Shown: positions 1 to 6,737 of the stretch, piece by piece | How positions within the stretch are numbered: the first letter of the stretch is position 1 | Layout: every line of letters starts with the position of its first letter | The notes under the pieces: model-generated | Told to the model about the DNA's origin: nothing | The model's database searches: none | Seen by the model: only the letters and a program-made list of their open reading frames with translations | DNA from: Oscillibacter sp. CAG:241 | Lineage (GTDB): Bacteria > Bacillota > Clostridia > Oscillospirales > Oscillospiraceae | Direction of reading: 5' to 3' | Assembly (NCBI GenBank): GCA_000435975.1 | Contig: FR884106.1 | Span: 1 to 9,591 of the forward strand | DNA: 9,591 nucleotides | Made by a program: the position numbers and the translations under genes

Positions 1-38
1 CGGAGTTCTCTGTCCAATATGTTTGACAAACCTACATG

Positions 39-67
39 TTGCCGCCGCCGGGAAAAAGTGTTACAAT
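39..67 (+). promoter_or_regulatory. Probable extended -10 vegetative promoter for the MBL hydrolase gene
   Basis: The sequence shows TTGCCG at 39-44, a 17-base spacer, and TACAAT at 62-67, with TG at 59-60 one base before the hexamer (TGtTACAAT). This fits an extended -10 promoter of the main vegetative sigma factor: the -10 matches the consensus at 5 of 6 positions and the -35 at 4 of 6. Transcription would begin near 74-76, leaving a leader of about 30 bases with the ribosome site at 85-96. No start site has been measured, so the assignment is inferred from motif and spacing. Confidence 0.55.
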
Positions 68-104
68 AAGGTCACCAACTTTTTGAGAGGAAAGGACGAA
101 TGCC

Positions 105-1709
105 ATGAAGCTGAGTTTTTTCGGCGCTGACCAGTGTGTCACCGGCAGCTGCCATTGTCTGGAGGTAGGCGGCAAGCGCATCCTCATCGACTGCGGATTG
201 CAGCAGGGCCGGGACGAGGTGGACAACCGCTCCCTGCCCTTTGCCCCGGGCAGCATCGACTATGTGCTTATCACCCACGCTCACATCGACCACTCCGGCC
301 GGGTGCCTATGCTCATCAAAAACGGCTTTCAGGGCCGCATTCTCACCACCCGGCTCACCGCCCAGCTCATGAGCATCATGCTCCAGGACTCCGCCCACAT
401 TCAGGAGAGCGATGCCGAGTATAAAAACCGCAAGAACCGCCGGGCCGGCCGGCCCGAGGAGGAGCCGCTGTATACCGTGGCCGACGCCCAGCAGGTGCCG
501 GAATTCATCGACACCTGCGAGTATGGCCAGCCCGTTCACCTGTGCGATGGGGTAGACGCGGTGTTTATCGACGCGGGCCATCTGCTGGGCTCCGCGTCCA
601 TCCGTTTGACCCTTACCGAAGGCGGCGAGACCCGCACCATCGTGTTCTCCGGCGATATCGGCAACGTGGACCAGCCCATCATCCGGGATCCCCAGTTTTT
701 CACCGGGGCGGACTATGTGGTCATGGAAAGCACCTACGGTGACCGCAACCACACAGAGGTGTGGAGCTATACCGGCCAGCTGGCCCAGATCATCGACGAG
801 ACTCTGGGCAAGGGCGGCAACGTGGTGATTCCCTCCTTTGCCGTGGGCCGCACCCAGGAGCTGCTGTATTTCATCCGGGAGATCAAGGATCAGGGCCTGG
901 TGACCTCCGTGCCGAATTTCCCCGTGTACGTGGACAGTCCCCTGGCTAAGAGCGCCACCACCATTTTCTGCGGCGACCTGCGGGGCTATCTGGACCAGGA
1001 CGCTCTGGAGCTGGTGAAGGACGGCACCCATATGTTCAACTTCCCGGGCCTGCACCTGACGGAGACCGTGGACGAGTCCAAGGCCCTGAACGAGGACCAT
1101 ACCCCCAAGGTCATCATCTCCGCCTCCGGCATGTGCGACGCGGGCCGCATCCGCCACCATCTGAAGTATAACCTGTGGCGGGCGGACAGTGCCGTGGTGT
1201 TCGTGGGCTTCCAGTCTCCGGGCACCCTGGGCCGGACCCTGCTGGACGGGGTGACCTCCGTGAAGCTGTTCGGCGAGGACGTGGCGGTCCGGGCCAAGGT
1301 GGTGAATTTCCAGGGCCTCAGCTCCCACGCCGACCACGACCATCTGCTGGACTGGATCAGCCATTTCAAGGAGCCCCTGCCCCAGCACGTTTTCGTGGTC
1401 CACGGCGACCGGGAGGTGGCGCCGGTGTTTGCCCAGGCCGTGAGTCAGCTGGGCTTTACGGCCCATGCGCCCCAGTATACCGAGGAGTATGACCTGCTGA
1501 CCTGCACCCAGCTGGCAGCGGGCTATCTGCCCCAGCGCAAGACCCGCACCTTCGACGGCGCGCCCCGGGTCACCGCGGCGTATCAGAAGCTGGTGCAGCT
1601 GGGCGATTCCCTGGTGGGCCTTATCCGCCGCAGCAAGGGCCGGGACAACAAGACCCTGGCCGCCTTTGCCGAGGCGCTGCGTAAGATCCTGGACAAGTTC
1701 GAATTCTAA
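105..1709 (+). CDS. MBL-fold beta-CASP metallo-hydrolase with RNA-specificity domain (YSH1/COG1236-like)
   Basis: This 534-residue protein is a cytoplasmic zinc-dependent hydrolase of the metallo-beta-lactamase fold with an inserted beta-CASP domain, a family that includes RNA endo- and exonucleases. The N-terminal fold carries the metal motif HAHIDHSG (H58, H60, D62, H63), a further metal histidine at H159 (DAGH) and the aspartate D184 in FSGDIG. VMESTYGD at about 207-213 starts the beta-CASP part. The segment ISASGMCDAGRIRHHL (338-353) and the late histidines SHADH (H408) and VVHGD (H433) are typical of the RNA-acting branch. The length suits the family and there is no signal peptide or membrane segment. 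The start at 105 is set by AGGAAAGGA at 88-96, with 8 bases of spacing. The fold is certain; the substrate is inferred, and RNA is most likely. Composition matches the core of the downstream methyltransferase gene. Confidence 0.93.
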   Translation: MKLSFFGADQCVTGSCHCLEVGGKRILIDCGLQQGRDEVDNRSLPFAPGSIDYVLITHAHIDHSGRVPMLIKNGFQGRILTTRLTAQLMSIMLQDSAHIQESDAEYKNRKNRRAGRPEEEPLYTVADAQQVPEFIDTCEYGQPVHLCDGVDAVFIDAGHLLGSASIRLTLTEGGETRTIVFSGDIGNVDQPIIRDPQFFTGADYVVMESTYGDRNHTEVWSYTGQLAQIIDETLGKGGNVVIPSFAVGRTQELLYFIREIKDQGLVTSVPNFPVYVDSPLAKSATTIFCGDLRGYLDQDALELVKDGTHMFNFPGLHLTETVDESKALNEDHTPKVIISASGMCDAGRIRHHLKYNLWRADSAVVFVGFQSPGTLGRTLLDGVTSVKLFGEDVAVRAKVVNFQGLSSHADHDHLLDWISHFKEPLPQHVFVVHGDREVAPVFAQAVSQLGFTAHAPQYTEEYDLLTCTQLAAGYLPQRKTRTFDGAPRVTAAYQKLVQLGDSLVGLIRRSKGRDNKTLAAFAEALRKILDKFEF

Positions 1710-1738
1710 GCGGACGGGATGTGATATTCCATCGCTTG

Positions 1739-1768
1739 CAGGGGCGGGACCCGTGTGCCCCGCCCCTG
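1739..1768 (+). terminator. GC-rich hairpin between the hydrolase and methyltransferase genes, a weak terminator candidate
   Basis: CAGGGGCGGG at 1739-1748 pairs perfectly with CCCGCCCCTG at 1759-1768 around a 10-base loop. It lies 29 bases after the hydrolase stop and 25 bases before the methyltransferase start. Only a short run (CTTT) follows, so it is not a classic intrinsic terminator. It may cause pausing, protect the upstream mRNA end, or end transcription inefficiently. Confidence 0.4.
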
Positions 1769-1793
1769 TGCTTTACCGGAAAGGAGGGCGCTT

Positions 1794-3416
1794 ATGCCCG
1801 CATTGGAGAAAAACCGCATTTACCGCGCCCATATCGACGGCTATTCCAGCGAGGGCCTGGGCATTGCCCGGATAGACGGCCAGGTGGTGTTCGTCCACGG
1901 GGCCGTCCGGGGCGAGACCTGCGACGTTCTGGTGATGAAGGTGCTGAAAAACGCCGCCTTCGGCAAGATCGCCGCCCTGGCGGAGCCGTCTCCCGCCCGG
2001 CGGCAGCCGGACTGTCCGTATTATGGCCGCTGCGGCGGCTGCGATTTCCGGCATATGTCCTATGAGGAGGAGCTGTGGGCCAAGCGTGCCCGGGTCCAGG
2101 ACGCCCTGACCCGCATCGGCGGCGCGGAGGTGACGGTGGAGGAAATTCTGGGTGCGGAGCAGCCTCTGCACTACCGCAACAAGAGCATCTATCCCATCTC
2201 CCCGGCGGGGGAGGTGGGCTTTTACCGGGCCCGCAGCCACCAGGTGGTGCATGTGGAGCACTGTCTCATCCAGAAGCCGGAGGCCGATGCCCTGGCTCAG
2301 GCGGTGCGGGACTATATTGCCCGGTTTCAGGTGGAGCCGTATAACGAGGCCACTGGCCGGGGCCTGCTGCGGCACCTGTACGTCCGCACCAGCTGCCGGG
2401 GGGAGTCCCTGGCGTGCCTGCTGGTCAACGGCTCCCGCCTGCCCCATGAGCAGGAGCTGGTGGATATGCTCCGGGCCGCCGCGCCTGGAGTCTGCGGCGT
2501 GGTGCTGGGGGAGAATACCCGCCGGGGCAACGCCATTTTAGGGGATCGGTACCGGACCCTCTGGGGCCGGGACTATCTGACGGATACCCTCTGCGGACTG
2601 GAGCTGCGGCTGTCGGTGCCGTCGTTTTACCAGGTGAACCACGACCAGGCCCAGCGTCTGTACGAAAAGGCCCTGGAGTACGCCGGACTCACCGGCCGGG
2701 AGCTGGCGGTGGACCTGTACTGCGGTGCGGGTACCATCACCCAGGTGCTGGCCCGCCGGGCCCGGCACGTCATCGGCGGCGAGATCGTGCCGGAGGCCAT
2801 CCGGGACGCGGAGGACAGCGCCCGCCGCAACGGCGTGGACAACGTGGAGTTCCTGTGCGGCGACGCCTCCCGGCTGGCGGCGGAGCTGCGGCAGCGGGGC
2901 CTGCGGCCCGACGTGATCTGCGTGGACCCGCCCCGGAAGGGCCTGGCGCCCGATGTGGTAGAGGCTGCCGCCTCTATGAGACCCGGCCGCATTGTGTATG
3001 TATCCTGCGACCCGGCCACTCTGGCCCGGGATGTGGCCCGCTTTGCCCCCTTGGGCTATTGCCCCGTCCGCGCCTGCGCCGTGGATCTTTTCCCTGGCAC
3101 GGCCCATGTGGAGACGGTATGTTTATTGTCCAAACTCCAAAGCAAAGAACATATCGAGATCGAAGTGAAGACGGACGAGTTGGATTTGACTTCGGCGGAG
3201 AGTAAGGCAACCTACGAGGAAATCAAGGCGTATGTTTTGGAACACAGCGGCTTGAATGTCAGCAGTCTTTATATCGCACAGGTGAAGCAGAAATACGGCA
3301 TCATTGAGCGTGAGAACTACAATAAGCCGAAATCCGAAAACGCCAAGCAGCCCCAATGCCCACCGGAGAAGGAAAAGGCAATTACGGAGGCATTACGTCA
3401 CTTTGGGATGATTTGA
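1794..3416 (+). CDS. rlmD: 23S rRNA (uracil-5-)-methyltransferase, RlmD/RumA family, with a compositionally foreign C-terminal tail
   Basis: This 540-residue enzyme should transfer methyl from S-adenosylmethionine to a uracil C5 in 23S rRNA. In Firmicutes, relatives may act at one or two sites (RlmD or RlmCD). A TRAM-like RNA-binding region fills about 1-65. The iron-sulfur cysteines are C74, C80 and C83 (CPYYGRCGGC) plus C157. The SAM loop is VDLYCGAG (306-313). DPPRKGL is at 378-384, the catalytic nucleophile is C405 in SCDPATL, and the general base E440 lies in TAHVET. Family members normally end within about ten residues of that motif (VCLLSKL). Here the frame continues for about 90 residues (about 450-540), rich in K and E, with markedly lower GC. 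I chose ATG 1794 because AAAGGAGGG (1779-1787) precedes it at ideal spacing; an in-frame ATG at 1755 falls inside the upstream hairpin. All catalytic residues are kept, so the enzyme is probably active. Confidence 0.9.
   Translation: MPALEKNRIYRAHIDGYSSEGLGIARIDGQVVFVHGAVRGETCDVLVMKVLKNAAFGKIAALAEPSPARRQPDCPYYGRCGGCDFRHMSYEEELWAKRARVQDALTRIGGAEVTVEEILGAEQPLHYRNKSIYPISPAGEVGFYRARSHQVVHVEHCLIQKPEADALAQAVRDYIARFQVEPYNEATGRGLLRHLYVRTSCRGESLACLLVNGSRLPHEQELVDMLRAAAPGVCGVVLGENTRRGNAILGDRYRTLWGRDYLTDTLCGLELRLSVPSFYQVNHDQAQRLYEKALEYAGLTGRELAVDLYCGAGTITQVLARRARHVIGGEIVPEAIRDAEDSARRNGVDNVEFLCGDASRLAAELRQRGLRPDVICVDPPRKGLAPDVVEAAASMRPGRIVYVSCDPATLARDVARFAPLGYCPVRACAVDLFPGTAHVETVCLLSKLQSKEHIEIEVKTDELDLTSAESKATYEEIKAYVLEHSGLNVSSLYIAQVKQKYGIIERENYNKPKSENAKQPQCPPEKEKAITEALRHFGMI
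3106..3125 (+). other. Putative attachment junction (att-like) inside the 3' end of rlmD
   Basis: The codons for HVETV and the next two residues mark an abrupt change in base composition. By hand count, 47 of 60 bases are G+C at 2881-2940 and 41 of 60 at 3061-3120, then 112 of 240 at 3121-3360. AT-rich codons such as TTA, TTG and AAA appear at once. The rumA/rlmD 3' end, around this conserved motif, is a known insertion hotspot for streptococcal integrative conjugative elements. That literature is established; applying it here is inference. The second att copy is not in the window, so the exact crossover cannot be fixed. Confidence 0.45.
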
Positions 3417-3452
3417 GGCGGATGTCTTAATCATTAAAGGAACGGTGAGGGT

Positions 3453-4151
3453 ATGAAGTACAAAATTGCAATCTGCGACGACTCCGGTGCGGACAGACAA
3501 TATGTTTTGAATATGGTGCGCGCCTGGGCTTCGTCCGCCGGTCACACGGTGCATATCGACGATTTTCCCTCCGCCGAGAGCTTCCTGTTCCGCTACGCCG
3601 AAGAAAGCGACTACGACATTCTTCTGCTGGATATCGAAATGGGCGCGATGGACGGCGTCACGATGGCAAAAGAGCTTCGCAAGAGCAACGACACGGTGCA
3701 GATCATTTTCATCACCGGCTATTCCGATTATATTTCAGAGGGCTACGAGGTAGCGGCACTCCACTATCTGATGAAGCCTGTGAAGGAAGAAAAGCTCCGG
3801 TCGGTGCTGGATCGCGCCGTGGAAAAGATAACGAAAAACGAACGGGTTTTGCATTTCGAGGCTGGCGGAGAAATGGTGCGTGTGCCGATTTATCAGATTC
3901 GATATGCAGATGTGCTCGGCAACTATGTGACCGTTCACGCGCGAACGGATGTGACGGTGAAAATGACATTGGGCGAGCTTGAAAAGCAGCTCGACGAGTG
4001 CTTCTACCGCGTGGGGCGCTCTGCGCTCGTGAATCTGACGCAGATCAGCCGCGTCACCAAGACGGAGATCCGGCTCAGTGACGGAACCGCCATCCCGCTG
4101 CCGCGGGGCGCGTATGAGGGCGTCAACCGTGCCATTATCAACATGAGGTAA
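3453..4151 (+). CDS. LytTR-family (AgrA/VirR-like) two-component response regulator
   Basis: This 232-residue regulator has a receiver domain (about 1-125) and a LytTR DNA-binding domain (about 133-232). The receiver shows the acidic pair D9/D10, phospho-acceptor D60 in LLLDIEMG, T88 in FITGY and K108 in LMKPV. The LytTR part includes FYRVGRSALVNLTQI, typical of regulators that bind pairs of short direct repeats upstream of target promoters. The start at 3453 follows GGTGAGG (3444-3450). The gene begins 36 bases after the rlmD stop and ends 5 bases before the kinase start, so the pair is almost certainly co-transcribed and cognate. The likely target is the ABC exporter operon downstream, but I found no convincing LytTR repeat pair, so that link is inferred from position. 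Confidence 0.93.
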   Translation: MKYKIAICDDSGADRQYVLNMVRAWASSAGHTVHIDDFPSAESFLFRYAEESDYDILLLDIEMGAMDGVTMAKELRKSNDTVQIIFITGYSDYISEGYEVAALHYLMKPVKEEKLRSVLDRAVEKITKNERVLHFEAGGEMVRVPIYQIRYADVLGNYVTVHARTDVTVKMTLGELEKQLDECFYRVGRSALVNLTQISRVTKTEIRLSDGTAIPLPRGAYEGVNRAIINMR

Positions 4152-4156
4152 GGCGT

Positions 4157-4819
4157 ATGGAATTGTTTGCAAAGAAAATCGAAAAGCAGCTCGCCTCCTA
4201 TCAGCAGGAGCTGATCGAAACGCATTACCGGGAGGTAGACAACATGTACCGCCAGATTCGCGGCTGGCGGCATGACTACCGCAACCATATTCAGACCATG
4301 AAGGCTTACGCTGCCGCGGGAGATTGGAACGCCATCCAAAACTACCTCGACCTGCTGGACACCGATCTGCAAACCGTGGACACGGTCATCAAGACCGGCA
4401 ATCCCATGACCGACGCCATCTTGAACTCCAAAATCTCCCTTGCAAAGGCAAAGGGCATCGAGGTAGTGGCGGATGCCCACATCCCCGTCCAGCTGAAGTC
4501 CTCGGAGATCGATCTCTGCTGCATCCTCGGCAATCTCTTCGACAACGCCATTGAGGCCAGCATGAAGCTGCCGGAGGACAAGCGCCTCATCCGGGTCTAT
4601 ATGGATATGAAAAACACCCAGCTCTACATCTCCTTCACCAATTTTACCGCCGGGAAGAAAATGCAGAAGGAGGGAGGGCTGTTCCGCAGCACCAAGGGCG
4701 AGGGGCATGGCTTTGGCCTTGTTCGCATCGACGCCATCGTGGAGCGGCTGGACGGATACATCAGCCGCAACAGCGAGGACGGTGCATTCACCACTGAAAT
4801 ACTGCTTCCGCAGGAGTGA
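4157..4819 (+). CDS. Short GHKL histidine kinase without a transmembrane sensor domain
   Basis: This 220-residue protein contains a complete kinase core and little else. A helical N-terminus (about 1-35) leads to the phospho-acceptor box WRHDYRNH with H39. The ATPase domain follows, with the N-box LGNLFDNAIEA (N126, N130) and the G-box KGEGHGFGL (180-188). Kinases of the AgrC/GHKL class usually have five to seven membrane helices ahead of this core, and none is present here. The upstream bases belong to the intact regulator gene, so a lost N-terminus is not hidden in another frame. The start at 4157 has a GAGG site overlapping the regulator stop, which suggests translational coupling. It probably phosphorylates the adjacent LytTR regulator in the cytoplasm. 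Its signal is unknown; it may sense an internal cue or contact the ABC transporter. Confidence 0.9.
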   Translation: MELFAKKIEKQLASYQQELIETHYREVDNMYRQIRGWRHDYRNHIQTMKAYAAAGDWNAIQNYLDLLDTDLQTVDTVIKTGNPMTDAILNSKISLAKAKGIEVVADAHIPVQLKSSEIDLCCILGNLFDNAIEASMKLPEDKRLIRVYMDMKNTQLYISFTNFTAGKKMQKEGGLFRSTKGEGHGFGLVRIDAIVERLDGYISRNSEDGAFTTEILLPQE

Positions 4820-4850
4820 GAGCTGCAATTCATCCCCCGGAAAAAGCGAT

Positions 4851-4882
4851 TCGTCCCCGGAATCAACCGGGGACGATTTTTT
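4851..4882 (+). terminator. Strong intrinsic terminator or attenuator between the kinase gene and the ABC operon
   Basis: TCGTCCCCGG (4851-4860) pairs perfectly with CCGGGGACGA (4867-4876) around the loop AATCAA, followed by six T residues (4877-4882). This is a textbook rho-independent terminator. It lies 31 bases ahead of the first ABC start codon, leaving no room for a normal promoter after it. The ABC genes must therefore be read by leak-through, or by a promoter overlapping the hairpin. A second copy of one arm, CCCCGG at 4835-4840, could pair with CCGGGG at 4867-4872 instead, which raises the possibility of regulated read-through. Confidence 0.85.
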
Positions 4883-4913
4883 CTGCTATGCTATGCGCGT
4901 GAGGTGAAACGAC

Positions 4914-6737
4914 ATGAAACACAGAGAAAAACCGAAGTACAGCGTCCGGCAAAATGTCTGCTTTATGGTGCGGACCGCTTGGGAGAAGCGCAGGAGAGTG
5001 CTGCTCCTTTGCGTTGTGGTCGCGGCCATCAAAGTGGCGTTGGATTTGGCGCAGCTCTATGTCACACCGGAAATTCTTACGAGGGTGGAGCAGGGCGTTC
5101 CCGTGGGGGAGTTGCTGACAACTATCGGATTTTTCACAGCGGCACTTCTTCTCTTACAGGGGGCTGCGGCGTATTGCGATGCCATCCGGATGCCCGGTGA
5201 GGTCGATGTTCGCTGTGCCATCATCCGCATGATCTCCCGGAAAAGCGGCGAGACCTCCTACCCAAATGTCCACGACTCCAAAATTCTGAAGCTGGAGGAG
5301 CAGGCGCAGCGGGCCACCAGCGGCAACGACGATGCGGCGGAGCATATTTGGCGAACGCTGACGGAGCTGCTGGCAAATCTCGGCGGCTTTGCCGTATATC
5401 TGCTGCTGTTCTCCCGCTTGAGCTGCTTTTTGATCCTGCTGGTGGTGCTGACCGCCGCAGCAGACTTCTTCGTTTCCCACTACATCAGTGAGTGGGAGTA
5501 CCGCCACCGGGATGAACGGGAACAGTATGACAAGGAACTGCACTATTTTCTGACGCAGCCTCGGCAGATACAGCTTGCCAAGGACATCCGCGTCTTTGGT
5601 TTAGCCCCTTGGCTGCGGGAATTGCGGGAAAAATCCATGAAGGCACTCTCCGCCTTCATCGCTCGCCGGGAAAGGACTTATCTCTGGGCTAATGTGGCTG
5701 ACGTGGCGCTGACGCTTCTTCGCAACGGCATCGCGTATGCGTATCTGATTCGGCAAACTCTGGTACATGGCTGGCCTGCATCGACATTTTTGCTCTACTT
5801 TACCGCCGTCAGCGGCGCTGCATCGTGGGTGACCGGCATCCTGACCCAGTGCAGCCAACTGCATAAGGAGAGCATCGACCTGTCCAAAATACAGGAATAT
5901 CTGAACATTCCGGAGCCGTTTCGGTTTGAGGGCGGAGCGCAGCCGCCCGCAGCCGACGGATATGAGCTGCGGTTGGAGAACGTGTCCTTCCGCTATCCGG
6001 GCACGGAGAGGGATATTCTCAGGCACATAGACCTGACCATCCATCCCGGCGAAAAGCTGGCGGTGGTGGGCTTGAACGGTGCGGGCAAGACCACCATGGT
6101 GATGCTGCTTTGCGGCTTCTACGACCCCACCGAGGGGCGTGTGCTGCTAAACGGGCAGGATATTCGTGAATTTGACCGCAGCGCGTATTACCGCCTGTTT
6201 TCCGCTGTATTTCAGGGGTTTTCCATTTTGGATACCACCATTGCGGAATGTGTTGCCCAGACCACCGAGCATATCGACAGAGTAAAAGTCGATCACTGCC
6301 TTGCACAGGCCGGCTTGACAGAGGCTATTGCCAAATTCCCCCAAGGGGTGGATACCCACTTTGGCCGGGAGGTGTATCTGGACGGCGTACAGCTCTCCGG
6401 CGGCCAGACCCAGCGGCTGATGCTGGCGAGAGCGCTTTATAAGGACGGGCCCATCCTCGTTCTGGACGAGCCTACGGCGGCGCTGGATCCCATTGCGGAA
6501 AACGATATTTACCAAAAGTACAGCGATATGACGGCGGGTAAGACCTCCGTGTTCATCTCCCACCGACTGGCGTCCACCCGCTTCTGTGACCGCATCCTCT
6601 TTATAGCAGACGGCGGCATCGCCGAGGAGGGTACCCACAAGGAGTTACTGGCAAAGGGCGGTGCTTATGCGGAGCTATTTGCCGTGCAGAGCCGCTATTA
6701 TCAGGAAGGAGGTGTGCAGGATGAAGAAGAAAGCTGA
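4914..6737 (+). CDS. ABC exporter half-transporter (membrane and ATPase domains fused), first of a pair
   Basis: This 607-residue protein has an N-terminal membrane domain, with hydrophobic segments near 28-50, 67-87, 152-185 and 258-312, followed by a nucleotide-binding domain from about 350. The ATPase motifs are all canonical: Walker A GLNGAGKTT (386-394), Q-loop FQG (433-435), signature LSGGQ (494-498), Walker B ILVLDEP (514-520) with the catalytic glutamate, and H-loop H550. The length is usual for a type IV exporter half-transporter. There is no C39 peptidase domain. GAGGTG at 4901-4906 supports the start. Its last 17 bases overlap the next gene, a close relative, so the two probably work as a heterodimer in the membrane. 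Efflux is far more likely than import, as there is no binding protein. The substrate is unknown: peptide, drug or lipid all remain possible. Confidence 0.92.
   Translation: MKHREKPKYSVRQNVCFMVRTAWEKRRRVLLLCVVVAAIKVALDLAQLYVTPEILTRVEQGVPVGELLTTIGFFTAALLLLQGAAAYCDAIRMPGEVDVRCAIIRMISRKSGETSYPNVHDSKILKLEEQAQRATSGNDDAAEHIWRTLTELLANLGGFAVYLLLFSRLSCFLILLVVLTAAADFFVSHYISEWEYRHRDEREQYDKELHYFLTQPRQIQLAKDIRVFGLAPWLRELREKSMKALSAFIARRERTYLWANVADVALTLLRNGIAYAYLIRQTLVHGWPASTFLLYFTAVSGAASWVTGILTQCSQLHKESIDLSKIQEYLNIPEPFRFEGGAQPPAADGYELRLENVSFRYPGTERDILRHIDLTIHPGEKLAVVGLNGAGKTTMVMLLCGFYDPTEGRVLLNGQDIREFDRSAYYRLFSAVFQGFSILDTTIAECVAQTTEHIDRVKVDHCLAQAGLTEAIAKFPQGVDTHFGREVYLDGVQLSGGQTQRLMLARALYKDGPILVLDEPTAALDPIAENDIYQKYSDMTAGKTSVFISHRLASTRFCDRILFIADGGIAEEGTHKELLAKGGAYAELFAVQSRYYQEGGVQDEEES

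Noticed and set aside
23..28. Perfect TTGACA as a -35 box
   Set aside because: No -10-like hexamer lies 16-19 bases downstream; the region is GCC repeats. The TGtTACAAT promoter further right is better supported.
72..1466. Long minus-strand open frame of 464 codons opposite the hydrolase
   Set aside because: The plus-strand frame has a full set of MBL/beta-CASP motifs, a promoter and a ribosome site. GC-rich genes commonly leave long antisense frames open, and this one shows no recognisable domain.
1773..3107. Minus-strand open frames opposite rlmD
   Set aside because: They mirror the GC-rich coding strand, have low-complexity H/Q/G-rich translations and lack ribosome sites.
3403..3432. Promoter (TTGGGA with TTAATC) ahead of the response regulator
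   Set aside because: Both hexamers are poor matches, and the regulator could be co-transcribed with rlmD. The evidence is too weak to list.
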